Source of the DNA: an uncultured Clostridia bacterium
Lineage (GTDB): Bacteria > Bacillota > Clostridia > Christensenellales > CAG-917
Length of the DNA: 64,000 nucleotides
Direction: 5' to 3'
Assembly (NCBI GenBank): GCA_944349635.1
Contig: CALVNH010000001.1
Coordinates: 1 to 64,000 of the forward strand
The translations under genes and the position numbers were made by a program. Positions 26,457 through 34,822 of the stretch are shown in pieces. The notes beneath the pieces are model-generated. The model ran no database searches. It had not been told where the DNA came from and was given only the letters and a program-made list of their open reading frames with translations. Each line of letters begins with the position of its first letter. Position 1 is the stretch's first letter.

Positions 26457-28049
26457 TCAGTTTTGCTCCCAGAATCTCACTATTCTTCTGATTTTCACAA
26501 GGCGTGCCCCAAACGGCAAAGACAAAAACTCTTCTTCGGAAAATACCCCGAAAAGCGTCGTCAGCCAGCCGTAAACAAAGGCGGACACCGCAATGCCTGC
26601 GGCAATGACGCCGATGTCGGTGGGGACATATTCCCGCACCACGACGCCTACCAGAGCCATTATAACACCGCTTGCGAGAATTTGGGCAATATTTTTTTCC
26701 ATTCTGAGCCCCGTGAGAGACGAGAAAATGAGATTGAGAGCGACCAGCGACGTTGCCGACATCGCCACACTCGCAACCGCGGCGCCGACTATGCCCCAAT
26801 ACCTGACAAGCACAATCGACAACACCAGTTTGACGATAATTGCCGCAAAAAGACTTTTAACTGCCGAATATGTTCTGTCAAGTCCCTGTAACAGCGAAAT
26901 ATAAATTTGCGTTGCTCCTGTCATGACTATGCCGAGAGAGCTCACGGAAAGCAAACCCGCACTTACGGCTATCTCCGCATCCGACAGCGCGGGATACATA
27001 AGCGACAGCATGTTTCTCCCGAAAACGATGAAGAACAACGCCACCGGGACACCGATGAGATAAACGAGTTTCAGGCTCAATCTGCTCTTTGTCATGATGG
27101 CTTTGATGTCGTGCTCCACCCTGGAAAGCGAAACGGAAGGCACAACGGCTATCGCCAACGAAACAGTCATCACAACGGGCATATTGACAAGCGAAACGAC
27201 GGGCCCGCTGTACAGACCGTATTGTGCGGTTGCCGTCGCGGTCGACACTCCGCCCCATTTGAGCGCGTTGACGATGACCATACTGTCGAAAAAAGAGCCG
27301 AGCGGCATCATAAGCCCAAGCAACGCTATCGGAAACGCCACTCTGAACATTTCCGCCCCTTCCTGCCTTTGCAGTCGCAATCTTTCAGAAGGAGCTTTTC
27401 TGCTTCTCACCGCATAAGTTATCGCAAGATAGAGCGCGGCAACGACTTCGGACGCCGTAATCCCCGTCAATGCTCCCATAACCGAAGCTTTGAGACCTCG
27501 CGGAGCAAATACAATGGCAAGCCCTATCCCGACAGCCAGTTTCACCGCCTGTTCCAGAATGTTGGACACCGCCGTGGGCACCATATACATTTCGCCCTGA
27601 AACCACCCGCGAAGGCCTGCAATCACGCCCACGAAAAACACGGCGGGAGCAATGACGAGATAGCACACGGACGTGTCCGTATTGCCTTGCCAGCGGGCAA
27701 TCACACCCGAAAGCCCCGCAATGAGAATACCCGCGACTGCCGCCGCCGCCGAAAGCAAACACAGTGCGCACACGAGGTACTTTTTCGTTTCCTCGCCAAG
27801 CGCCCTTTTCTCGGCAACCATGCGCGACAACGCCGTGGGAATGCCCGCCGTGGCAACGGTCATAAACAGAGCATAAACCGGGAATACGAGCTGATACATT
27901 CCCATTCCCTGCGCCCCCAAAATGTTTGTGAGAGGCACACGGTAGAACGCTCCGAGAAATTTGGCTATCAACCCGCCCAAAGCGAGTATCGCCGCTCCGT
28001 TCATCAGTCTGTTCCTGACGGGAGCAACGGATTTTGCGCGGCTTTTCAT
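26457..28049 (-). CDS. MOP-family polysaccharide flippase (SpoVB/YabM-like)
   Basis: A 530-aa membrane protein with about 14 transmembrane segments of the MATE/MOP fold. The N-terminal FLGAFYRVPLTNILGAQGMGMYQLVFPVY is characteristic of the SpoVB/YabM group, which flips lipid-linked peptidoglycan or polysaccharide precursors. The ATG at 28049 shares one base with the spoVT stop (TGATG), so translation is coupled. The neighbourhood (spoVT upstream, mazG downstream) is that of Bacillus yabM rather than of spoVB itself. Confidence 0.88.
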   Translation of the reverse strand: MKSRAKSVAPVRNRLMNGAAILALGGLIAKFLGAFYRVPLTNILGAQGMGMYQLVFPVYALFMTVATAGIPTALSRMVAEKRALGEETKKYLVCALCLLSAAAAVAGILIAGLSGVIARWQGNTDTSVCYLVIAPAVFFVGVIAGLRGWFQGEMYMVPTAVSNILEQAVKLAVGIGLAIVFAPRGLKASVMGALTGITASEVVAALYLAITYAVRSRKAPSERLRLQRQEGAEMFRVAFPIALLGLMMPLGSFFDSMVIVNALKWGGVSTATATAQYGLYSGPVVSLVNMPVVMTVSLAIAVVPSVSLSRVEHDIKAIMTKSRLSLKLVYLIGVPVALFFIVFGRNMLSLMYPALSDAEIAVSAGLLSVSSLGIVMTGATQIYISLLQGLDRTYSAVKSLFAAIIVKLVLSIVLVRYWGIVGAAVASVAMSATSLVALNLIFSSLTGLRMEKNIAQILASGVIMALVGVVVREYVPTDIGVIAAGIAVSAFVYGWLTTLFGVFSEEEFLSLPFGARLVKIRRIVRFWEQN

Positions 28050-28582
28050 CAGACCAGGACTGTCCCCAGTATTTCCGCGGACAGAATGACGAAATCCGCA
28101 TAGGCAACAGCTCCTTTGCCCACGCACACGATGAATCCCGTCACGTCGCCCGCGGTATTCACGAGAGAAGCGGAAACGCCGTCCGCGACAATTTCAATTC
28201 CGTCCGACACGACGTAAGAACCGTCCACGGAAAATGCAACGTTTCTTTTTTCCGCAAGGACGTCGCTCAAAGCCTTTGCCACGGTTTTCCCCTGCGTTTC
28301 CTTGCGCCGTTCGCCCGCCGCAGCGACGATTTTGTCGGAGGCCACGACCAGCACTTCGCAACACGTCTTCCTTGCCAGCTCCTTTGCCACGACTTCCGCC
28401 GTGCGCACGAAACTTTCAAGCCTGCAATATTTTCTGACGAGAAGTGTTTCTCCGTCGGAGAAAATCTCCATCTCGTCGCCCTCTCTTATTCTGAGAGTCC
28501 TTCTCAATTCCTTGGGAATAACGATTCTGCCGAGCTCGTCCATACGACGGACAATGCCGGCGCACCCGTTGCAAAAAGTCAT
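28049..28582 (-). CDS. spoVT: Stage V sporulation protein T
   Basis: SpoVT is a transcription factor that tunes forespore gene expression. The 177-aa protein has an AbrB-type swapped-hairpin DNA-binding domain (about 1-50: RRMDELGRIVIPKELRRTLRI) and a C-terminal GAF-like domain (about 60-177). The N-terminus MTFCNGCAGIVRR differs from the usual MKATGIVRR by a short cysteine-containing extension. The GGGAGG ribosome site lies inside the 3' arm of a 12-bp hairpin directly upstream. It leads the operon spoVT-flippase-mazG-dus-trmL and is the strongest sign that the organism belongs to a sporulating lineage. Confidence 0.9.
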   Translation of the reverse strand: MTFCNGCAGIVRRMDELGRIVIPKELRRTLRIREGDEMEIFSDGETLLVRKYCRLESFVRTAEVVAKELARKTCCEVLVVASDKIVAAAGERRKETQGKTVAKALSDVLAEKRNVAFSVDGSYVVSDGIEIVADGVSASLVNTAGDVTGFIVCVGKGAVAYADFVILSAEILGTVLV

Positions 28583-28586
28583 AAAA

Positions 28587-28624
28587 AACCTCCCTGTTTA
28601 GGTAGTGTCCGCAACAGGGAGGTT
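28587..28624 (-). terminator. Terminator-like hairpin containing the spoVT ribosome site
   Basis: A perfect 12-bp stem (28587-28598 with 28613-28624, 14-nt loop) runs on the minus strand into six T residues directly before the spoVT ATG. It can terminate the upstream 94-aa gene, while its 3' arm carries the GGGAGG of spoVT. Confidence 0.75.
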
Positions 28625-28649
28625 ATTATTCCGACAAAATCCGCACAAT

Positions 28650-28934
28650 TCAGCGGAAGGCTCTCGAAGGCTTGTCCTCTTCGGGAACAAGCTCGGCGAC
28701 AAGCGCGGTGAAATCCACCTCTTCTATGAAATCGGAGGGAGTGAATTTGGCGCGTCTGAATTCCTCGAAGTGTCTGAAATGAGTGCGCAAAAGCACGGGC
28801 GTGGACACGTCCAACGCATACGTCGCATTCTGCAACGCCTCCCTGAACCCGTTGAAGGTGAGTTTTTCCTTTCCTTCGTACACCAAGTCGCGCAGTATCT
28901 TGTCGCCGCGCATGACTTTCAGCCACATCTTCAT
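28650..28934 (-). CDS. Conserved hypothetical 94-aa protein
   Basis: A small soluble, charged protein (MKMWLKVMRGDKILRD at the start, acidic C-terminus ending in PSRAFR). It has no transmembrane segment or cysteine motif and I cannot name a function. Codon use agrees with neighbours. It lies 14 nt downstream of the flavin reductase gene and 67 nt upstream of spoVT, all on the minus strand, and is followed by a hairpin terminator that overlaps the spoVT leader. Confidence 0.65.
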   Translation of the reverse strand: MKMWLKVMRGDKILRDLVYEGKEKLTFNGFREALQNATYALDVSTPVLLRTHFRHFEEFRRAKFTPSDFIEEVDFTALVAELVPEEDKPSRAFR

Positions 28935-28948
28935 GTTACGCCCCGCAA

Positions 28949-29416
28949 TCAGTATTCCGCCACGATTTCGCCGAAATAGAAATTGTGCATATCACCCGTG
29001 GGATACCATTTATCCACGGCGGAGATATCCATGTCGCCCATGGGAAGCATGCCGAGAACCTTGCACTCGAAATAGCGGGCGCACCCCTCGACCACGACGC
29101 CGTTCACGGCTTTCGCGGGCACGGGGTTCATTCCAGTTTCCTTCCACTTGTCGTAATCCCTGCCGCTCTTGCTGCCGCAAAAGGCCAGTTCGGACTTGAA
29201 CGACCCCGCGGCGGGAACGCTGACGGTGAACTCACCCGTCTTATCCAGCATTTCCTTTGTATAACGGCTGTCGCGTATGGGAGCCACAAAGACCTTTTTG
29301 CCCCACATGACGCCGACAAATCCCCAGCTTGCCACCATGACGTTGCCGCCCGCGGACACGAACGCGCCCGTGTTGAATGCGGAATTCATAAAATCCATAT
29401 TTCCGAAAGTGTTCAT
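28949..29416 (-). CDS. Flavin reductase-like domain protein
   Basis: A 155-aa protein of the flavin reductase-like/FMN-binding split-barrel type. NVMVASWGFVGVMWGKKVFVAPIRDSRYTKEML resembles the family segment that binds FMN, followed by FTVSVPAAG and CGSKSGRDYDKW. These proteins bind FMN and may reduce flavin or act as small flavoproteins. The start MNTFGNMDF is fixed by CGGAGGA. It is divergent from queT and shares a 138-nt intergenic region with it. Confidence 0.85.
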   Translation of the reverse strand: MNTFGNMDFMNSAFNTGAFVSAGGNVMVASWGFVGVMWGKKVFVAPIRDSRYTKEMLDKTGEFTVSVPAAGSFKSELAFCGSKSGRDYDKWKETGMNPVPAKAVNGVVVEGCARYFECKVLGMLPMGDMDISAVDKWYPTGDMHNFYFGEIVAEY

Positions 29417-29504
29417 ATTCCTCCGAGAACCGCCCGTAAATTTTGAAAAAAGCGGCCCCGACTCGTGAAAACCGTTGCTTTCACGCTCATTGTATGATAG
29501 CATA

Positions 29505-29550
29505 TAGGCGATGGTCACGGCAACACCCATCAATAAAAAAAACCGAGGTA
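29505..29550 (+). promoter_or_regulatory. preQ1-I riboswitch upstream of queT
   Basis: The minimal H-type pseudoknot is readable. P1 is GATGG (29510-29514) with CCATC (29527-29531). Its loop ends in CAACAC, like the ACACC of known class I aptamers. An A-rich stretch (29532-29542) follows, and CGG of the loop (29518-29520) pairs with CCG (29543-29545). That last pairing overlaps the CCGAGG ribosome site, so ligand binding would block translation of the queuosine-precursor transporter. Match to the class is by eye. Confidence 0.85.
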
Positions 29551-29554
29551 AATT

Positions 29555-30118
29555 TTGAAAAAATCCGTTTTTTTCGTCACACGTGCCGCTTTGATTGCGG
29601 CAATTTATTTTGCTCTGGCAACCGTTCTGAAACCCGTATCCTTCGGCCCCGTGCAGTTCAGACTGTCCGAGGCTCTCGTCCTGCTCCCCTTGTTCATGCC
29701 GGAAGCCGTGATAGGCGTCACCGCAGGGTGCTTCCTCTCCAACTTCCTGTATTCCACGGTTTACGACGTCCTGTTCGGCACGGCGGCGACGCTGATTGCC
29801 GCCGTCCTGACCTACTTTCTGCGGCGCAACAAAATCCTTGCGGTGCTTCCTCCCCTCGTGCTCAACGCGCTACTCGTGCCGCTCATCTGGATTGTCGACG
29901 GCTCCGACCCCGCGTATTTTCTGAATCTGGGACTGATACTCGCCTCGGAATGCATAGTGGTGTTACTCATCGGCGTTCCGTTCACGTTTGTGCTGGAAAA
30001 AGCTCTCCGCCGTGCGGGGCTGGCGCTTTATACGGGTAAAAAGGACGAGGTCTACATCCGCACCCCGCGCGAATCCGCGACTGCAAACGACGGCAACGAC
30101 GACGCTCCGTCCGTCTGA
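29555..30118 (+). CDS. queT: QueT-family queuosine precursor transporter
   Basis: The 187-aa membrane protein has five or six hydrophobic helices and the family signature FGPVQFRLSEALVLLPLF (about residues 31-48). QueT proteins are the S-components of ECF transporters taking up queuosine precursors such as preQ1; the shared energising module is not in this window. Translation starts at TTG, because the ribosome site CGAGG lies 6 nt upstream and no ATG is available. The preQ1-I riboswitch in front supports the substrate. The last about 30 residues form a polar tail. Confidence 0.92.
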   Translation: MKKSVFFVTRAALIAAIYFALATVLKPVSFGPVQFRLSEALVLLPLFMPEAVIGVTAGCFLSNFLYSTVYDVLFGTAATLIAAVLTYFLRRNKILAVLPPLVLNALLVPLIWIVDGSDPAYFLNLGLILASECIVVLLIGVPFTFVLEKALRRAGLALYTGKKDEVYIRTPRESATANDGNDDAPSV

Positions 30119-30436
30119 CGGCGCCGCAAAACCGCTCTTTGTCCGACCCGCCGCTTTCAACGCGCTCTTTTGTCTGTCGGGAAGCCGACGGTCTGCGTTA
30201 GTACGCGTGTGACGCGTACTCTCCTCTCCGATTTTCAGCGGTTTCCGCCTTTGGCGAAGTCTCCGAACGGCTCTCGTTCCGACTGCGGCACTATATATAG
30301 TCAAATAATTTTTCGCAAAATTATCTCTTTCTTTCCGCTTCGGATTGTGCTATCTTATTATCACCGCCGCCCGTACGGATAAAGGATGAACGCACGCACC
30401 GTCTCGTATTTCGGCACGGCGCGAAACGGAGACAAA
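30119..30436. other. Intergenic stretch before the DnaD-like gene
   Basis: No gene is visible. A perfect 9-bp hairpin (30200-30208 with 30212-30220) may end queT transcription, although it lacks a T-run. The AT-rich part at 30295-30365 probably holds the promoter of the helicase-loader genes, but no clear consensus can be fixed. Confidence 0.45.
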
Positions 30437-31885
30437 ATGGGATTTGCACGTTTTTCCAGCGATTTCCTTATGGAAACCTTTACGCTTGTCGATAATCTGT
30501 TTATCAACGAGCATCTTCCCTATTGCGACGAAAAGCAGATAAAGATTTATCTCTACGGGCTCTATATGTGCGGTCTGCCTCAAAAGGACAATTCCTTGGA
30601 AAACATGTGCTCCGTACTCGGGGTCAGCGAATCCGAACTTGCCGCCGCCTATCGCGATTTCGAAGACGCGGGGCTGTGCCGCGTTCTAAACGAAAATCCT
30701 CTGGAAGTCACCTATCTCTCGCTGAAACGCGCAATGCAACCCCCGAAAAAATACAAATCGGAAAAATGGCACGACTTCAACCGCGAATTGCAGGCGCTCT
30801 TCCCCGAAAGGATGCTGACGCCCAACGAATACAACGAGTACTACTCTTTCCTCGACGCCAACAAGCTGGAACGCGACGCGATGCTGATGATTGTGCAATA
30901 CTGCATCAACCTCAAAGGTCAGTCCGTGCGCTATCCCTATATTCTCGCCGTCGCCAAAAACTGGGTCGCCGACGGAGTGCGCACCGTGGCGGACGTGGAA
31001 AACAAACTGAGCGAATACGAAGCACAGACCGACGATATGCGCAGCGTGCTCTCCGCCCTCGGCAGGAAGACGGGTGCGGAACTCGAAGAAAAACAGATGT
31101 TGCTGAAATGGACGCGCAGCTGGGGATTCGGTCTCCCCGCCATAATCACGGCGGCAAAATCCCTGAAATCCGGCAAATCATTCAAACAGCTGGACAGAAA
31201 ACTGGACGAATTTTACAGAAGCAACATCTTCACTTCCGAAGAAATGAACGACTACAACTCCTACCGCGAAAAGATGCAGGAGCTTGCCGTCAGAATAAAC
31301 AAAAACATCGGCGTGTTCTACGAATCTCTTGACCACGTCATCGAAGTTTATACCATACCGTGGTCCAACAAAGGCTTCTCGGACGAGGCTCTCGTCACCG
31401 TTGCACATTACTGCTTTGTCAGCGGAATACGTACTTTAGACGGCATGAACAGCGTGATAAACAAGTTTTTTGCGCAAGGACTGCTCACCGTGGAAGCCAT
31501 CGACGGATTCATTGCGTCGCAGGTGGAAACGGACGGGCGCATCAAGGAAATCATCGCCGCCACGGGCAGAACGCGCGCGGTCACGCAATCCGACCGCGAC
31601 TACTACCGCACCTGGACTTCCTCCTGGGGATTCGACGACGCCGTCATTCTGTGCGCCGCCGAAGCCTGCGCGGGAAAGGCTTATCCCACCTCTGCCGTCA
31701 ACCGACTGCTTTCGGAATGGAAGAGCAAGAACGTCACTTCCGTGGAAGAGGCAAAACGTCTGCTCTCCGCGCCCTCTCCGTCCTCTCACGGCACCGCCAA
31801 GAATTTTACCGAACGCACCTACACGGACGAACAGCTGCAAGCCGTGATGACCAACATTGACAACCTCGGAGACATTGACGTATGA
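30437..31885 (+). CDS. DnaD-domain replication protein
   Basis: DnaD-type proteins act with DnaI/DnaC to load the replicative helicase at origins and stalled forks. The 482-aa product starts at MGFARFSSDF, with GGAG 6 nt upstream; an ATG 17 codons earlier is poorly placed. The N-terminal winged-helix part contains TLVDNLFINEHLP. The remainder appears to hold up to four DnaD_2-like helical modules, seen as recurring W..SWGF...I..AA and I.T....V blocks near residues 130, 215, 320 and 410. One or two such modules are usual. Its stop overlaps the start of the ATPase gene by 4 nt, so the two are coupled. Confidence 0.85.
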   Translation: MGFARFSSDFLMETFTLVDNLFINEHLPYCDEKQIKIYLYGLYMCGLPQKDNSLENMCSVLGVSESELAAAYRDFEDAGLCRVLNENPLEVTYLSLKRAMQPPKKYKSEKWHDFNRELQALFPERMLTPNEYNEYYSFLDANKLERDAMLMIVQYCINLKGQSVRYPYILAVAKNWVADGVRTVADVENKLSEYEAQTDDMRSVLSALGRKTGAELEEKQMLLKWTRSWGFGLPAIITAAKSLKSGKSFKQLDRKLDEFYRSNIFTSEEMNDYNSYREKMQELAVRINKNIGVFYESLDHVIEVYTIPWSNKGFSDEALVTVAHYCFVSGIRTLDGMNSVINKFFAQGLLTVEAIDGFIASQVETDGRIKEIIAATGRTRAVTQSDRDYYRTWTSSWGFDDAVILCAAEACAGKAYPTSAVNRLLSEWKSKNVTSVEEAKRLLSAPSPSSHGTAKNFTERTYTDEQLQAVMTNIDNLGDIDV

Positions 31886-32805
31886 AAGACAGAATCCTCC
31901 GTCGCCTTACCGACGAATGCAAGCAGGAAAGGCTCCGCGCCGCGGAGATAGCCGAAGCGCGCAGAGAAGCCGCCTTCGGCGTACCTGCCGTTTCGGAGGC
32001 ACAGCGCGCCTACGTCAAGGCATTGCACTCCGTGCTTTTGAAGGGCGGTTCGCCCGACAACGACGAACTGCGCGTTCTGAAACGGAGTTACGAAGAAGTT
32101 CTTGCAAAGTACGGGTATAAGGAATCCGACTTCGAGCCCGCGCCGCCCTGCCCGATATGCGGCGGAAAAGGTATTACGCCCGACGGAAAGGTGTGCGCAT
32201 GCATACGCGACGCTTTTATTTGCGAACTCGGCGTTGCCTGCGACGTAGACCCGTCCGGATTTTGTCTCGACGATTTCGACGAGAGTTCAGTAGCCGACAA
32301 GGTACAGGCTCGCGCGCTGAAAAAAGTCTACGGCTTTATGAGCGACTATGCCGCAAAGTTCCCTTCCGTCACGAGACGCGTTCTTGTGCTGTCTGGCAAA
32401 ACGGGCACGGGAAAGACGTACCTTGCCTCCGCTCTCGCCCGCACGTTAATCAACAAGGGTTACGGCGCTCTGTTCATGTCGGCCGTCCGCTTCAACTCCC
32501 TGATGCTGAAATGCCACACGTCACCCTATCCCGAACGCGACAGAATTCTGTACGACGTCATGCACGCCGATATGCTGATAATCGATGACCTGGGTTCGGA
32601 GCCTCACTACAAAAACGTCACTTGCGAGTATCTCCTGCTCATTCTGGAAGAACGCTCCGCAAAAGGGTTGTCGACGGTAATCACGACCAATCTCACCGCC
32701 GAAGAAATACTTTCCGCCTACAACGAAAGAATCTATTCCAGAATGTGCGACAAGCGCGCCGCGCTCTTCCTCACTTTCGGAGGAAACGATTTGCGTCTGG
32801 CATAA
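31882..32805 (+). CDS. DnaI/DnaC-like helicase-loader ATPase
   Basis: The 307-aa protein has an N-terminal zinc-finger-like segment (Cys90, Cys93, Cys105, Cys107), Walker A GKTGTGKT (residues 172-179), Walker B MLIIDDLG and a downstream arginine/sensor region (SRMCDKRA). This domain order is that of DnaI/DnaC AAA+ loaders of the replicative helicase. Translational coupling (ATGA) to the DnaD-like gene supports a joint role in primosome assembly. A terminator follows at 32931-32957. Confidence 0.92.
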   Translation: MKDRILRRLTDECKQERLRAAEIAEARREAAFGVPAVSEAQRAYVKALHSVLLKGGSPDNDELRVLKRSYEEVLAKYGYKESDFEPAPPCPICGGKGITPDGKVCACIRDAFICELGVACDVDPSGFCLDDFDESSVADKVQARALKKVYGFMSDYAAKFPSVTRRVLVLSGKTGTGKTYLASALARTLINKGYGALFMSAVRFNSLMLKCHTSPYPERDRILYDVMHADMLIIDDLGSEPHYKNVTCEYLLLILEERSAKGLSTVITTNLTAEEILSAYNERIYSRMCDKRAALFLTFGGNDLRLA

Positions 32806-32930
32806 CGGAATCCGCCCCAATACGCGCAAGTTCGTTCGCAGTTTGTCTCGACTCCTGAAACAAGGCAACGTGAACCGATTCCTCAAAACCAGGCGAACGG
32901 CCAAAACAATCTCGCCATATTTGCACAAAA

Positions 32931-32957
32931 AAACGCCGCCTTTTCATGGCGGCGTTT
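32931..32957. terminator. Bidirectional terminator
   Basis: Stem 32931-32940 with 32948-32957 (10 bp) with flanking A and T residues, between the convergent loader gene and the M28 peptidase gene. Confidence 0.8.
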
Positions 32958-33035
32958 CTTGTATCTTTACAAATCAATCTGTCGACAACTTCTGTCCGAA
33001 CAGAAAAATCCCGCATTTTCCCAAATTATGCGGCA

Positions 33036-34250
33036 TCATTCCTCATCGAGTTTTTCCAACACCGACAGAAGCAACGTCAAACTGTCGGCGACGACACCCG
33101 CATCCACGGCATCAGCGTTATCGTCGGGAGTATGGGACCTGTCCGTCGCAAATCCGGACGACGAAGTCAGACACACGGCGCCGTAACCGGCTTGCGCAAA
33201 CGCCGCAGCGTCCGTCGCACCTGCCGAGAATCTGCGCTCCTTACAGGCGATACCCGTATTCCGCGCGACTTGCGCAAAAGTTTCCGCAAGTTTCGCATCG
33301 CCTTTCAAAAGTCCGTTCAAGTGGGCGGTTTCCAGAACCAGGCCTCCCTTTTCTCCGACATTGTCCACCGCGATGACCGAAGTCTCTGCTGCTGAATAGT
33401 CTGTCTTGTGCGCGTCGCACCAGGCTTTCGCCCCCCGCAGACCGCATTCTTCCGCACCCGTCAGCACAACGGTGATTTCCGTGTTTTTCAGAACGACGCC
33501 ACCGTCGTCAAGACTTTTGAGAAGACCCAGCAAAACCCAACAACCCGAAAGGTCGTCGCACGCGCCCGCCGAAACTTTGCTCTTGTTTATCATAAACATA
33601 CAGGCAATCCAGAACGGTACGAACACTATGCCGACAATGCCCGCAATCAGATATGCTCCGTTTGCAAGCCCTGTGCCCAAAGACCCCAGATACGCCCATC
33701 TTGCCACGTTCAACGCAAAAAGATAGACAAGCCCGACCGGCGATACCGCATAGACGGCAACGGCGATTTTTCCGCCGAACACGGTTTTGAGCCTGTTGAC
33801 GGGAGCGGAATCGACGTGGGCGGTCAAAATGATGCGGCGCTTGCGTTCGCCCGAACAGCCGCGCACCGCAATCACGTTCCGCGACGTACCGTCTTTATAC
33901 ATCTTATCGAAAGCACGGGAACACATCACTCCCTGCACTACGGCGGGCACAACCGCCAGCAACAGCAGCACAACGGATACGAAAGACACGAAAAAGTACG
34001 CGGCAAACGCCAGTACGGCAAGAGTAGCCGAAACGTAAATCCACCCGTTTGCCGCATCGGGAGCCGCGACAAACTCCTCCGTCGAAACCTCGGCACGTTG
34101 GGACAACTTTTCCGCAAAGCATTCCGCAGCCAGTTTTTCGTCCTCCGACGTGGCAATACGGGCAGGAAACGCCTCCGCCGTTTCACGCACGCCTTCACGT
34201 ACAAATTCCACATTGGCGGCCGATATTTCGCTCCGGTCCGTCACACTCAT
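33036..34250 (-). CDS. M28-family membrane metallopeptidase
   Basis: A 404-aa zinc-dependent aminopeptidase-like protein. The di-zinc ligands of the family are visible: His145 in TAHVDS, Asp232 in GACDDLSG, the paired Glu267/Glu268 in TGAEECGLRG, a later AVDN Asp and His in SHTPDD near residue 378. Unlike secreted M28 enzymes it has no signal peptide. Two hydrophobic pairs (about 71-107 and 160-220) make it membrane-embedded, with the second pair inserted inside the catalytic domain. Its ATG overlaps the marR stop (ATGA), so the regulator and peptidase are coupled. Confidence 0.87.
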   Translation of the reverse strand: MSVTDRSEISAANVEFVREGVRETAEAFPARIATSEDEKLAAECFAEKLSQRAEVSTEEFVAAPDAANGWIYVSATLAVLAFAAYFFVSFVSVVLLLLAVVPAVVQGVMCSRAFDKMYKDGTSRNVIAVRGCSGERKRRIILTAHVDSAPVNRLKTVFGGKIAVAVYAVSPVGLVYLFALNVARWAYLGSLGTGLANGAYLIAGIVGIVFVPFWIACMFMINKSKVSAGACDDLSGCWVLLGLLKSLDDGGVVLKNTEITVVLTGAEECGLRGAKAWCDAHKTDYSAAETSVIAVDNVGEKGGLVLETAHLNGLLKGDAKLAETFAQVARNTGIACKERRFSAGATDAAAFAQAGYGAVCLTSSSGFATDRSHTPDDNADAVDAGVVADSLTLLLSVLEKLDEE

Positions 34251-34681
34251 ACCATACCTCCGATATTGAGATTCCTCATCATCACCTGCAACAGAGCTTT
34301 CAGCACCTGTTTTTCGTTGGTCTCGAAATTTGCAAAGGCGGTTGCGAAATATCTCCTGTTCGCCTCATCGATGAGTTCGGCGATTTTCTTTCCTTCTTCC
34401 GTCAAAGCCAGTTCCTGCTCCCGTTTGTCGTCCTCAGACACGGTAGCGGTGATATACTTTTTCTCTTTCAGCAATCTGACGCTACGTGAAACCAACGCCT
34501 TGCTGACATCCGACAACGAAGCGATTTCACTGGCGGTAGGGGTTGTTTCAATGCTGCTCAGAACAACGATTTCGTTCGGAGACAAATCGTAATCTTCCAG
34601 CGCGTTGAGCTGGAAATCGGTATAAGAACGCAGAAGTTTGCGATATGCCGAAAAGAAAAAAGCCGCGTTTTTTATGTCCAT
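34247..34681 (-). CDS. MarR-family transcriptional regulator
   Basis: A 144-aa winged-helix repressor-like protein with the recognition segment TASEIASLSDVSKALVSRSVRLLKEKKY and a wing containing EDDKREQELALTEEGKK, as in MarR. The ATG at 34681 lies only 7 nt after a strong -10 box with no ribosome site, so the mRNA is probably leaderless; a TTG eight codons upstream would fall inside the promoter. An inverted repeat within the promoter suggests autoregulation. It is co-transcribed and overlaps with the M28 peptidase gene, the likely regulated partner. Confidence 0.88.
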   Translation of the reverse strand: MDIKNAAFFFSAYRKLLRSYTDFQLNALEDYDLSPNEIVVLSSIETTPTASEIASLSDVSKALVSRSVRLLKEKKYITATVSEDDKREQELALTEEGKKIAELIDEANRRYFATAFANFETNEKQVLKALLQVMMRNLNIGGMV

Positions 34682-34687
34682 AAAAAT

Positions 34688-34716
34688 AGTATACCATTGA
34701 AACAATCTTATTTCAA
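34688..34716 (-). promoter_or_regulatory. marR promoter with palindromic operator
   Basis: TTGAAA (34711-34716), a 17-nt spacer and TATACT (34688-34693) on the minus strand. The -35 box is one arm of the inverted repeat TTGAAA-N8-TTTCAA (34697-34716), a good candidate site for the MarR product. Confidence 0.7.
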
Positions 34717-34822
34717 CAAAAACAACATAAAAAGTTAACTTTATTACCTAAATTTTTGTGCATTCCCGCATTTGCGCCAAAAACGCACGTTCATAAGCAT
34801 AAAAGTGCGAATAAACAGCGTA

